Assembly (NCBI GenBank): GCA_917880885.1
Contig: OU862933.1
Span: forward strand, 8,665,452 to 8,729,451
Source: Limnephilus marmoratus
Lineage: Eukaryota > Arthropoda > Insecta > Trichoptera > Limnephilidae
Length of the DNA stretch: 64,000 nt
Direction of reading: 5' to 3'
Shown here: one piece after another, positions 54,785-64,000 of the stretch
Position numbering within the stretch: the first letter of the stretch is position 1
How the letters are laid out: every line of letters begins with the position of its first letter
Notes under the pieces: generated by a model
The model's database searches: none
What the model saw: the letters and a program-made list of their open reading frames with translations, nothing else
Told to the model about the DNA's origin: nothing
Program-made: the position numbers and the translations under genes

Positions 54785-55035
54785 ACGTTCCAGAGTGGAA
54801 GATACCCTCAGTATCGCCCTGGTGTAAGACCATCATTCAGAATTGAAACGTTGATTGAAATGGCTTTAGCCGTGTTTGGTGACCAGATCTGAATAGCCAG
54901 GTACTTCCCCACCTTTCTCTTCCCCATCGCCTTCCCCTCCCCACTACCTTCAGCTTCATAACATACCCCAATTGGAGATGCCACAGTCTCACTGGCTCCA
55001 GACGGGAGCAGCTGGGACTCTTGTGAGGTATTCAT
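54785..55035 (-). repeat. Repeat A, near full-length copy
   Basis: Minus strand: GAGTCCCAGCTGCTCCCG, ACTGTGGCATCTCCAATTG, GGTAGTGGGGAGGGGAAGG, ATTCAGATCTGGTCACCAAA, GGTCTTACACCAGGGCGATA, ACTGAGGGTATCTTCCACTC. The most complete copy; its 75-codon frame is an accident. Confidence 0.8.
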
Positions 55036-55097
55036 ATGAAAAAAATGTTATCGTATTTTACGAAATAATAACAAAACTCAAACGGTAAGTTTCGGTG

Positions 55098-55405
55098 TCA
55101 TGAAAAATAACCATTTTAGTCTTCAACGCTATTTCCGTCGCGAATTGTTTAGATCGTCAATTAAACTGCAAAAAAAACTACATGGGTGCAATATTTCATT
55201 TTTAAATGTCTAGTTGTGTTTCAACTACTAACCAGAAGAATTAAAATTTATTGAAAAATAACTATTTTCAGTCTTCTACGCTATTTCCGTCGCGAATTAT
55301 TTAAATTGTCAATTAAACTTTCAGAAAAAAAAACTACTTTGGGTGCCATATTTCGTTTTTAAATGTCTAGTTGTATTTCAACTACTAAGCGGAAGAACAA
55401 GAAGT
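55098..55405. repeat. Two-copy ~155-bp tandem duplication
   Basis: GCTATTTCCGTCGCGAATT, CAATTAAACT, TTTTTAAATGTCTAGTTGT and TTCAACTACTAA occur twice, about 155 bp apart. Confidence 0.85.
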
Positions 55406-56204
55406 GGGTTGTATACAGATTTGAAAAAAAAATGATGTTGTCAATTTAAAGTAGAATCCTTGCTCCCATACATGTATATTAAAAACCGAAGAAAATGTTT
55501 AATAAACAGCTTGATTCAAAGCCGGTTAGACAGAAATGAATTTTGATTTTTTTTCCTTTTAGATAAAAGCACCTGCCATCAAGTACCTTCTATTCGACAA
55601 ATTAATAAAGTTTATGGTGATTAGTTTTGTTAATGTGTTTCGATTGCCGATTTCTCTAATAACAAACAAATAATCGACACCGAATAACGTTAATCTTTTC
55701 TACGATTATTTTCTCGGCTAAACCGAGTTAATTAATTAATTGCCAACATAATCAAAGTAATTCGCGGCAGATGATATCCAGAACTAAATCAATTTAACAT
55801 TTTATAAAGGAGAGATATTGCTAGGAACCAAACTTGTTTCAAATGATATACTGTTTGTTTCCTTATAAAAAATAGCACATTCATACAGTGATAACAAAAA
55901 GTTTATAATTTTAATGAAGTCTTGGAAATAAAATTCCGTCAGTAGAATTTCAAAATGTTTAGAATTCAGTTTCCACCTCCACATACAAAAAAAATACTTT
56001 CGTAGAGACTCTCGACTTTGTGTGAGTTTTAAAGGTCTTCTTTTAAAATATCTTTAACATTTTGAAAATAAAAAACATTAAAAATATTGACGTCTTATAA
56101 TATTTTACTTTATAGAGTGGACATTTCAAAGCTCGGGGGAAATTTTTAGAATTGAAGAACTGGAATTATGAATTAGGTACACGCCTTCAAAAACTATTTC
56201 TTTT
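55406..56204. other. No gene seen
   Basis: AT-rich; nothing supported. Confidence 0.35.
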
Positions 56205-56625
56205 ACATTAGCTCCACACACCGACGAAAATAATTCCCCTCAGGGGCAAATCGTTTTTCGGGATGCTGTATGGAGGGTATTTTTAGGAAAGGAAGGATAG
56301 GATGTTCTGGAAGGAAAATAGTATCAGGAGTGGGAAGGAATCTGGGTGTCAGTTTGACCAGGAATGACGGACGTCTGTATCTCCCTGCGGTGCGAGACGA
56401 TATTACTAGAGAGTCCTGAAGGAGAGAATTACGTTGGGCCTCCCTCAACCAGTCTCTCCCGACCTGGCCTGCCAAGCAGTTGGTGGGCAAAAGCATCAGC
56501 CGCCAAGATCTGGACAAACCTCACCCTATGAACCCGGGTACTCCTGCTAATTCACAAAACTTAGCGAACCACGAAGATAACGCAATAAATAAATGGGCCG
56601 GCGTTAACCATACCCTCCTTCCAAC
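56205..56625 (-). repeat. Repeat B copy
   Basis: TTAGCTCCACACACCGACG, GGGATGCTGTATGGAGGG, GGTGTCAGTTTGACCAGGAA, and the head motifs TCACCCTATGAACCCGGG and TAGCGAACCACGAAG. Confidence 0.75.
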
Positions 56626-56869
56626 TTGAGCGGAGCAAAATATTGCTGCAATCGAGAGCTTTTGATGTGAAGTAACACACATTTTTGGAATAAGTTTTAA
56701 TACTAAGATTCAATCACCTAAAATCCAACCCATAACTAAAGATTCGCAACCTTCGTGGTGACGTTAAATTGATTACACATGTATTTTTGAATTTTTCAAA
56801 TCGGAAATTACAATTCTCATCTTACAGAGCTTACTATTTTTAAACTACTTCAAAAAGGAGGAGGTTCTC

Positions 56870-57230
56870 AATTCGACTGTATTTTTTTTTTTATGTTTGT
56901 TACCTCAGAACTTTCGACTGGACGAACCGATATTGATGATTCTTTTTTTATTTAAAAGCTGGTGCTTCCCGTGTGGTCCCATTTTAATTTGGTCCAGTTC
57001 CGACAATGGCATCCATGAGAAAACCATATAAGACTTAAATTTGCATTAAGTATGTGCGCGACAAATGGACGAATAACTCAATATCACGCCAACCGATTTC
57101 GATGATTCTTTTTTTATTGGAAAGGATGTACTTCAAGGGTAGTTTGATGAGAGTTTGGTTAGGTTCTGTTATGGGATCCATGACAAAGTAACGGAACTCT
57201 TCAATTCTTAGGAGCAAATTAACGATACTC
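56870..57230 (+). repeat. Dispersed insect repeat, two diverged halves
   Basis: GGACGAACCGATATTGATGA then TTCTTTTTTTATT (about 56920) recurs as CGCCAACCGATTTCGATGAT plus TCTTTTTTTATTGG (about 57090). The phrase ACCTCAGAACTTTCGACTGG is familiar from many insect genomes. Class unknown. Confidence 0.55.
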
Positions 57231-57500
57231 GGCCGAATCTCTTAATTTGACCCTAACGTCGTCATGGTCAAATTATATCTGTCTCATATGAGCAGCACGT
57301 TTATTAGGTCTATCCATATTCAAACAAATTAGTTAGTGATTTTTTTTTACTTTTTAGTGCATTTTTTGAAGTCGTTTTTTTTGTTTTGTTAAAATTTTTG
57401 TTTTTATTTTAGAAATTTATTTTGCATTTCTTGGGCATTAACTATGTAATAATTTGTAGATATTTCGTTTTGAAGTGTTTTACTTTCCATGTAGGTACAT

Positions 57501-57800
57501 TGTTATTTAAATTTTAAATTATCTGCTACCGGTTTCGACGCATCCATGTCATTCACTAGGCATACTTAAAACTAACTTAAAATTTTGGAGGAATGATTTT
57601 GGGGGAGGGGGAGAACGGTGTGTGGTTGTTATGTTGTCTCTCCCTCCCCCAAAATCACCCCTTCCACTACCTCCACCTAATTAAAATTAATCATTTCTGC
57701 ACTTGAATAAATTTTAAGTTAGTTTTAAGTTTGCTAGTGAAAGACACGGACATGTCGAAACCATAACTAACGTAGCAGATGAATTAAAATTTAAGTAACA
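57501..57800. mobile_element. ~300-bp palindromic element with nested inner palindrome
   Basis: Outer arms: TTATCTGCTACCGGTTTCGACGC ... CATACTTAAAACTAACTTAA (57518-57580) mirrored by TTAAGTTAGTTTTAAGTTTG ... CATGTCGAAACC...GTAGCAGATG (57712-57781). Inner arms GATTTTGGGGGAGGG / CCCTCCCCCAAAATC (57595 and 57642). It has the same outer GAAACC(GG) and inner G-rich plan as the arms at 33487-33791. Confidence 0.75.
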
Positions 57801-58169
57801 AATGCATACCCAAAATAAAACTTTTCATAACAAATGTTTAAGAATATCTGTTTTATTTAATACTCCATAAGGCAAATTTAATAATAAAATATTTAAATAC
57901 ATTTACGGTAATCCTGTATCCAAAATTTAGAACGTGTCGGCCGGTTAGTACAAAGGCGAGACCAGTTTCTGTTATTCTTAATAATAAATGATTGTGTGAA
58001 CTTATCGTGGTCCATAGCAGATTCCTTTGCCGTCATCTGGGGAGAGTTGACCGTACACCTTATAGATACAGATGTACAAAGCCCAGGTAAAGCTTGATAA
58101 TAGATTCAAATAACCGATACACAAAGGTTGAGATCATAAATACTCGGATAAACAGCTTCGGATTACGTG
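57801..58169. other. No gene seen
   Basis: AT-rich sequence before the satellite. Confidence 0.35.
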
Positions 58170-59510
58170 ATGAATCTTATTCAACTTTGAGCTTTATTAT
58201 ACCTAACGATTTTTGGTTAAAAGGTTGATTTTGTTAAATGCAGTTTTTTGATAGGCCGTGTTCAACTTTGAGCTTTATTATACCAAATGATATTTTGGTT
58301 GAAAGGTTGATTTTTTGTAATGCTGTTTTTATTTACCGTGTTCGACCTTGAGTTTTATTATACCTAACGATATTTTCGATTGAAAGGTTGATTTTGTTGT
58401 AATGCTGTTTTTTTACACACCGGGCTTAACTTTGACCTTTATTATACCTAACGATATTTTTGGTTGAAAAGTTAATTTTGTTATAATGCAGTTTTTTATG
58501 GGCCGTGTCCAACTTTGAGCTTTATTATACCTAACGATATTTTTGGAAGAAAGGTTGATTTTTTTGTAATGTTGTTTTTTAATTACCGGGTTTAACGTTG
58601 AGTGTTGTTATACCTAACGATATTTTTGGTTGAAAGGCAGATTTTGTTATAAAGCAGTTTTTTTATACGCCGTGTCCAACTTTGAGCTTTATTATACCTA
58701 ACGAAATTTTTGGTTAAAAGGTTGATTTTTTTGTAATGCTGTTTTGTAATTACCGTATTCAACCTTGAGTTTTATTATACCTAACGATATCTTCGATTGA
58801 AAGGTTGATTTTGTTGTAATGCTGTTTTTTTATATACGGGGTTTAACTTTGACCTTTACTATACCTAACGATATTTTTGGTTGAAAGGTTAATTTTGTTG
58901 TAATGCAGTTTTTTATAGGCCGTGTCCAATTTTGACTTTATTATACCTAACGATGTTTTTGGTTGAAAGGTTGAGATTTTTGTAATGCTGTTTTTTAGTT
59001 ACCGGGTTTAACGTTGAGTGTTATTATACGTAATGATATTTTTGGCTGAAAGGTTGATTTTGTTATAATGCAGTTTTTTTATATCCCGTGTTCAACAATG
59101 AGCTTTGTGCTACTCGTAGCTAAAGGTATTATTGGTTGAAAGGTTGGTTTTGTTATAATGCTATTTTTTATATGCCGTGTACAACTTTGAGCTTTATTAT
59201 AACTAACGATATGATATTTTTGGCTGAAAGGTTGATTTTGTTATAATGCAGTTTTTTTATATTCCGTGTTCAACAATGAGCTTTGTGCTACTCGTAGCTA
59301 AAGGTATTATTGGTTGAAAGGTTGGTTTTGTTATAATGCTATTTTTTATATGCCGTGTACAACTTTGAGCTTTATTATAACTAACGATATTTTTGGTTGA
59401 AAGGTTGAGTTTGTTGTAATGCCGTGTTCAAATTTGAGCTTTGTTATACCTAACGATATATTTGGTTGAGTGGTTGATTTTGTTTATTGCTGTTCTTTTG
59501 CTACACCGAT
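58170..59510. repeat. Satellite array, ~16 units of ~83 bp, higher-order structure
   Basis: Unit core: CAACTTTGAGCTTTATTATACC, TAACGATATTTTTGGTTGAA, AGGTTGATTTTGTT, AATGC.GTTTTTT. Starts near 58180, 58258, 58339, 58424, 58506, 58589, 58672, 58757, 58841, 58922, 59005, 59088, 59177, 59266, 59355 and 59424. Units 2-6 correspond in order to units 7-11 (a five-unit higher-order repeat of ~415 bp). Units 12-13 are repeated almost exactly as 14-15 (a two-unit repeat of 178 bp). Confidence 0.9.
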
Positions 59511-59749
59511 GATAATTATTCGTACTTAGGTAAGTATTAAACATACTAATTTTGGTTGTGCGTATATTATTTCGGCACACTGAATTATATAACTCGGATT
59601 TGATTGGAATTTAAGTGTCTGTTTCAAAATTGGAATTATTTTTTGAACAAATTCTTACATGCAATAAAGTACCTACCAGTAATATAATATTTTAATAGAA
59701 ATGAATTATTTTGTTTTCCTTTTGTACAATTTTATTTATAACTAGCTTT

Positions 59750-60295
59750 ATCCCGCGGCTTCGCTCGCATGGTGTAAGGGGGGTTCCCACTCCGCCTCCT
59801 CCACCTCCCCATCTATCCCTCCCTCCCGCTTTCCATATATTCAATCCCAGTACATTCAGTTTTTAAACAGCCCGCGTGCCACCTTTTACAATTTTTATTC
59901 AAATTTCCATTTTTCATGTACATTAAATTTGGTACATAACATAGGTACCTATTTAAAATACCTAAAATTCTTGATTCGATTTAAAATATTAGGGGAGTAC
60001 CTACTTTAAATGAATTAATCAACTTAAAGATTTTCCAAAATAGAATCCTGATTTAACAATCATTGTTTTGCAAAATGTGATTCTAAAACACGCGAACTGT
60101 CAAAAGTGCGATAGTCGTTAGGTTTTCTGAAATTATCCAATTTTCTGCGCAGTTTTCTTAATTTTTCTCTCCGTAAGAACCATCCTCGTACTTCAAGGAA
60201 TATTCTAAAAAAGAATTAGCGAAATCGGTTCAGCTGCTCTCGAGATTTGCGCTTAGCAACACATTTAGCGATTCATTTTTATAAATAAGATATCC
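59750..60295 (+). repeat. Repeat C, complete copy
   Basis: Starts ACTAGCTTTATCCCGCGGC and TTCGCTCGCAT, has a pyrimidine-rich tract (59785-59830) and GTACATTCAGTTTTTAAACAG. It ends AGCGAAATCGGTTCAGCTGC, TCTCGAGATTTGCGCTTAGC then AAATAAGATA. This start/end combination is widespread in insects; non-coding. Confidence 0.7.
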
Positions 60296-61999
60296 CGTGA
60301 TTTTTTACGGGTCATCGCTAGTTGGTTCATCATTGTAATGGATAGATTTTCAAATTAATTTAGTTTCGGTGGTGCTTTAAAACCAAAAAAACTAAACGAG
60401 ACGCTTTGACCTAAACTAGTTAAGGCGGTAGGTACACAATCCTAATAATTTTTGTTTGCTCAAATCTCACATTTTAATAATTTCTGGCGAATTCGTTACT
60501 ATAATAACTTTTTTTTTATTTCCATGCCACCCAAGGAATGCGAGTTATTTATATTAAGATTAATAAAAAAGTTCCTCACACATGAATATATTTTACGTAT
60601 AACGATTTTAAAACTTTATAACCCGTTTTTTAACCATAAAGTTAGCGGTAAGCGCCAGATTTTATTTTTTTAAGCGATGAATTAATAACTTCGGGAGGAC
60701 AACATGGAGACATATTATAAATATTTGTAACACGTTCTTCAGAATTAATTAAAATGAACGCGGCAGAAAGGTCGAATCTGCCTCCTAGGGTGAATTTGAC
60801 TGTACGTTCGTACAATACGCCGTGCCGCGGCGTAAATTTCCACATAATTTTTCTTCTTCAATACACGGGTCGCGAGTCGCAATTTGTATACACCGCTTCC
60901 TTACTTACGTCGTATTCTGAATATATTTTAGGGTAGGTATATTGTCGTCTTAAAGCGAGAGGTCATAGGTACCTGACATCATCTTCTGTATTTTAGTTTT
61001 TATACAAGACGTGTGAGAAGGAAGAGAACGATCGTCGATCTTGAGCTCTCGTTGGGACTAGTTTATATGTTTACTTGTTTCATTCGAAGAATACTAGCTT
61101 GGACTCATCGTTTTGCCTCTCAATCGCAGTAACAACTGGTTTAGATTTTAATTGTAGATAAGCAATGAGCAGTTTGGTAATTTTGTTAAGTATTTTCGAT
61201 CTCAGTAGTCCCTTACAAGTGTGGTCGTATTGCTCATGATGATATTTATTGTAGTATGTAAGTTAGGCCAAGATAAGTAAAAATGTTTGTACAGTGTATC
61301 GTGTATCTACCACAAGTAAAATTTTCGCACATTCCTCCATCACGACACGAGGTAGGTATATTTCCGTTGTTCTACTGGTAATAGGACATTTTCAAATTTT
61401 GTCAGGTTATTCTTAAACCGAGAATATTTGCCTTTCTTAAAAAATGTATTGTGTCTTCCTCCACGAAAAGAGTTACGATGCTTAATCCCTAGAAGGTGTC
61501 TGCTGCCATGAATGGGAGATAAAACTAAACCTACTAATTGTGACGGCTGTTACGCCATCAATAAACAATACATAAAACCTGATAATGGTAAGGTTGCCGC
61601 CTCGCGTTGGTTTTACACAACATAAAATCCAATATATAATCAAAGTCTTCTGTTGCATAGGTAGCAATTAAAATAACCTGGGATGAATAATAATCATCAA
61701 TTGGTCTATTGTGAAGTGAAGTGAACTTCAGTTTTATGAATCAACTGGCCTATAATGATATAACAACAGAACTTGAATAGAACTTACACAGAACGCGAAA
61801 ATTAACTTCAAATATTTGATGAATCCGTCAAATTTTTCGAAACAACTCGTTCTAAATTCTAGGTTGCCCACAAATATTTTTTGTGACTTTAAATGTAACG
61901 AGAAAATCACTATTTGAATTTTAAAAAATATACATTTAAACCGTTAAAAATACATACCTCACTTAACATATACCTACTATAGGTAGACTATAAACTGAC
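60296..61999. other. No gene; one short dispersed match
   Basis: About 1.7 kb without a supported gene. 61387-61430 (TTTTCAAATTTTGTCAGGTT, GAGAATATTTGCCTTTC) resembles 3167-3210 downstream of a tRNA-like head. A TATA/Inr pair cannot be argued. Frames such as 60754-60936 have no motif. Confidence 0.35.
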
Positions 62000-62130
62000 C
62001 GACTGTCTGAGGTCAATATTGGACTGTGGAATCCCCAATTGATGGGAGTGTGGAAAGGAAGGAGATGGTGTCAACACACGGCTAAGCTATTTCAAGCAAC
62101 GTTTCGATTCTTAATGACGGTCTCTCAACA
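62000..62130 (+). repeat. Repeat A, decayed copy
   Basis: ACTGTGGAATCCCCAATTGA, GGAAAGGAAGGAGATGG, CACGGCTAAGCTATTTCAAG, AACGTTTCGATTCTTAATGA then CGGTCT. Confidence 0.6.
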
Positions 62131-62860
62131 AAAGGATTACGATTATTTATTTAATAATTTAGCTTAAAATGGTAGGCAGGAATGTCATATGCACAGTCCT
62201 TACAGTTTGGCAATTAAGTCTAGAAATTTATTAAATGGAACTAAATGTTTTCATTACTATGGCAACACCGATTTACTCGCTTTGTCCATGACGTTTCGTA
62301 TAGCTGTTGGCTGTCATTCGATTAATTGTCTTATAAATCCGTGTAGCGCTCATTTAATAATATATTTTTTTAATGTTTGCCGGTGCATTGTTTGAATTGA
62401 ATAAAAATAAACAAACCAATACGTTATGGTGCAATAGAAGTTATAAAAATATACTGTGTTTTTTGACGCTGCCTAGCCGATTATCCCACGAAGAAACTGC
62501 TGTGTAATTTGGAAGATGTTTACAAACGAACTATAGAAAAGACTGGTACGTAGTATAGTTTTTTTAATAAATTTGATTAGTATTACAAGATTTATGCCAA
62601 TTTTCGAGCGATTATAACCATGACATTCTGATTTGAGGTTATGCTTAAAAATATGAATTTGACACTTCCATTTGACAGTTCATATGCGGCCACAGGAAAA
62701 GGGGAATAATTAAAAAAATATATATATATGCAACTTCTTTAAACTCGTAAAAAAGTTACTTTTTTCTTAATTTTCTCTTTCTTTCTCTCTAAGTGATTAT
62801 TATTTAGTGTGTTTTTTTAAACTACCTTCTATAATAATAATTTTAATGATGTTTTTCACA
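62131..62860. other. No gene supported
   Basis: AT-rich. A donor-like CTG|GTACGTAG near 62545 could belong with the exon-like segment at 62864, but the upstream frame is broken. Confidence 0.3.
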
Positions 62861-62863
62861 CAC

Positions 62864-62970
62864 AGGTAAATCTGAATCAACGGTAAAACGAATCGTCAAG
62901 GAAGAGGAAAAGGCAGATGGAAAATTTGAAACACCGGGAAAACGAAAAATGGGCATAATAATAATAATAT
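62864..62970 (+). pseudogene. Exon-like segment with helix-turn-helix wording
   Basis: After an acceptor-like TTTTTCACACACAG the frame reads GKSESTVKRIVKEEEKADGKFETPGKRKMG, then decays to isoleucines and a stop. 'G.S.STV.RIVKE.......F.TPGK.R' matches an HTH segment seen in many insect proteins related to DDE transposases (from memory of the pattern). It could be one exon of a host gene or a pseudogene; no neighbouring exon is convincing. Confidence 0.4.
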
Positions 62971-62994
62971 GTAAATAAAAAGGCAAAATTTTAG

Positions 62995-64000
62995 ATGGAG
63001 ATGAGGGTATATTTAGAAATTTCAAAATTAAAAGTATGAAAGGGGATGAGGTTTATAAATATTAAGAATACCCGCAATCGAATAGATTAGATCACACTGG
63101 TATTAAAAATGATATTAGGATTAAATTTCAAACTAGGATCAGAAAATTTTTAAAATGCAATCTATCTGCTAAAAATTTAGTAAAAGCAATAAATACTTGG
63201 GCAATACCTCTACTAACGTAGTCATTTGGCATAATTAAATGGTCCAATACAGATTTAGATAGTTTAGAACGATTAATTAGAACTACGTTAACAAAGTTTA
63301 ATTGCCACCATCCAAATTCAGCCTTAGAACGAATTAATTTACCTAGAAATTTAGGAGGTAGAGGTGTAGTCAAAATAACATCTTTGAAACACAATCAGGT
63401 AGAAATGCTTAGAAATTTTTTCCATAGGAAAGCTAATAGCTCAGAAATGCACCAAATAATTTGCAAGGCAGATAGAAATATTACACCTTTAAATTTATAT
63501 GACGAGAATGCCAACATTCTTATAAATACTAACCAGGAATTATTAGATTCCTGGTCAAATAAAATTATTCACGCAAAACACTTCAATTATCTCAACCAAA
63601 CGTATGTTGACAAACTTTCGTCAAACAAATGGTTGGGTATTGGAGAGTTGAGCGCAGAAATAGAAGGATTTATGCTTGCCATTCAAGATAGAGTCATTAA
63701 TACTAAAAATTATAGGAAGCATATAATCAAAGATATAAATCAAATTGATGATTTATGTAGAAAATGTTTGGCTTTTCCGGAAACTATAGAACATATTATA
63801 TCGGGATGTTCTATATTAGCGCCGTCCGAATATACATTTAGGCACAATCAGGTTTTAAAAATAATTCACCAAAGTTTGGTAATTAAACATAACTTGATTG
63901 ATTGCCGTAATGTAGTACCATATTATGAATACGAAGCAAATTCATTTATAGAAAATGAATTTTATAAAATGTATTATGATAAAACTATACTAACAGACAG
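62995..64000 (+). pseudogene. LINE with restriction-like endonuclease (R2/R4/NeSL type), C-terminal part, runs off the window
   Basis: One frame: GDEVYKY, a stop near 63064, EYPQSNRLDHTGIKNDIRIKFQTRIRKFLKCNLSAKNLVKAINTWAIPLL, a TAG at 63219-63221, then an unbroken frame of 259 codons to the window end. It includes SFGIIKWSNTDLDSLERLIRT, HHPNSALERINLPRNLGGRGV, a CCHC-type knuckle CRKCLAFPETIEHIISGC (about 63750-63810) and FIENEFYKMYYDKTILTD at the edge, where restriction-like endonucleases of R2-type LINEs begin. This C-terminal endonuclease class lacks the APE domain of the other LINEs here. It is cut by the window end, so its stop is unseen. Confidence 0.75.

Noticed and set aside
58170..59510. 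Possible CRISPR-like array
   Set aside because: Repeats are contiguous ~83-bp variants with no unique spacers; it is a eukaryotic satellite.
1..64000. Prokaryotic genes or operons
   Set aside because: No Shine-Dalgarno-led gene clusters, no bacterial protein families; all coding remnants are eukaryotic transposable elements.

Overview
The window looks like intergenic, repeat-dense DNA from an arthropod, most likely an insect (the order cannot be decided from the sequence). It is AT-rich, and nearly everything recognisable is a eukaryotic transposable element: several LINE lineages, a Ty3/Gypsy LTR element, solo LTRs, hAT, mariner and Mutator-like DNA transposons, foldback elements, tRNA-derived SINE heads and satellites. 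I see no convincing host protein-coding gene, no rRNA, no intact tRNA and no bacterial gene.

Left third (1-24 kb). Decayed LINE fragments of four kinds lie among dispersed repeats. 'LINE J' is Jockey-like (FADD reverse transcriptase, AATAAATAAA tail); 'LINE K' ends in a short run of As; there are also an RTE-like C terminus and an R-type fragment. A ~440-bp SINE-like 'repeat B' and a ~270-bp 'repeat A' recur across the window. Landmarks are a 351-bp Mutator-like MITE with a 9-bp target-site duplication (TSD), a hAT transposase remnant, a mariner remnant, two solo LTRs with perfect 4-bp TSDs (14331-15293, 20021-20566), and a large foldback element (17330-19696) whose ~800-bp inverted arms end in 15-16 bp tandem repeats.

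Middle (24-45 kb). Three non-autonomous hAT elements have perfect 8-bp TSDs (24674-26291, 29853-30158, 30934-31895); the first carries a GC-rich, gene-like island. A long LINE J copy (32225-33320) is followed by a nearly complete Gypsy element: 799-bp 5' LTR, tRNA-Lys-type primer site, gag, a canonical -1 slippery heptamer, and pol with protease, RT, RNase H and integrase interrupted by one TGA. It then has almost 4 kb of non-coding sequence, a polypurine tract and a 3' LTR cut to 107 bp. This element sits between two ~305-bp inverted arms, and the whole block is flanked by a shared 12-bp sequence.

Right third (45-64 kb). This holds more copies of repeats A, B and C, a three-level nested insertion (LINE K in repeat E in repeat A), an orphan LTR end with a tRNA-Trp primer site, two palindromes with a CTGANGA...GAAAC core, an ~83-bp satellite with two kinds of higher-order structure, and a LINE C terminus of the restriction-like-endonuclease type running off the right edge.

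Family names (LINE J/K, repeats A-G) are local labels. Repeat ends are approximate unless a TSD is given. All similarity statements come from reading the sequence, not from searches.
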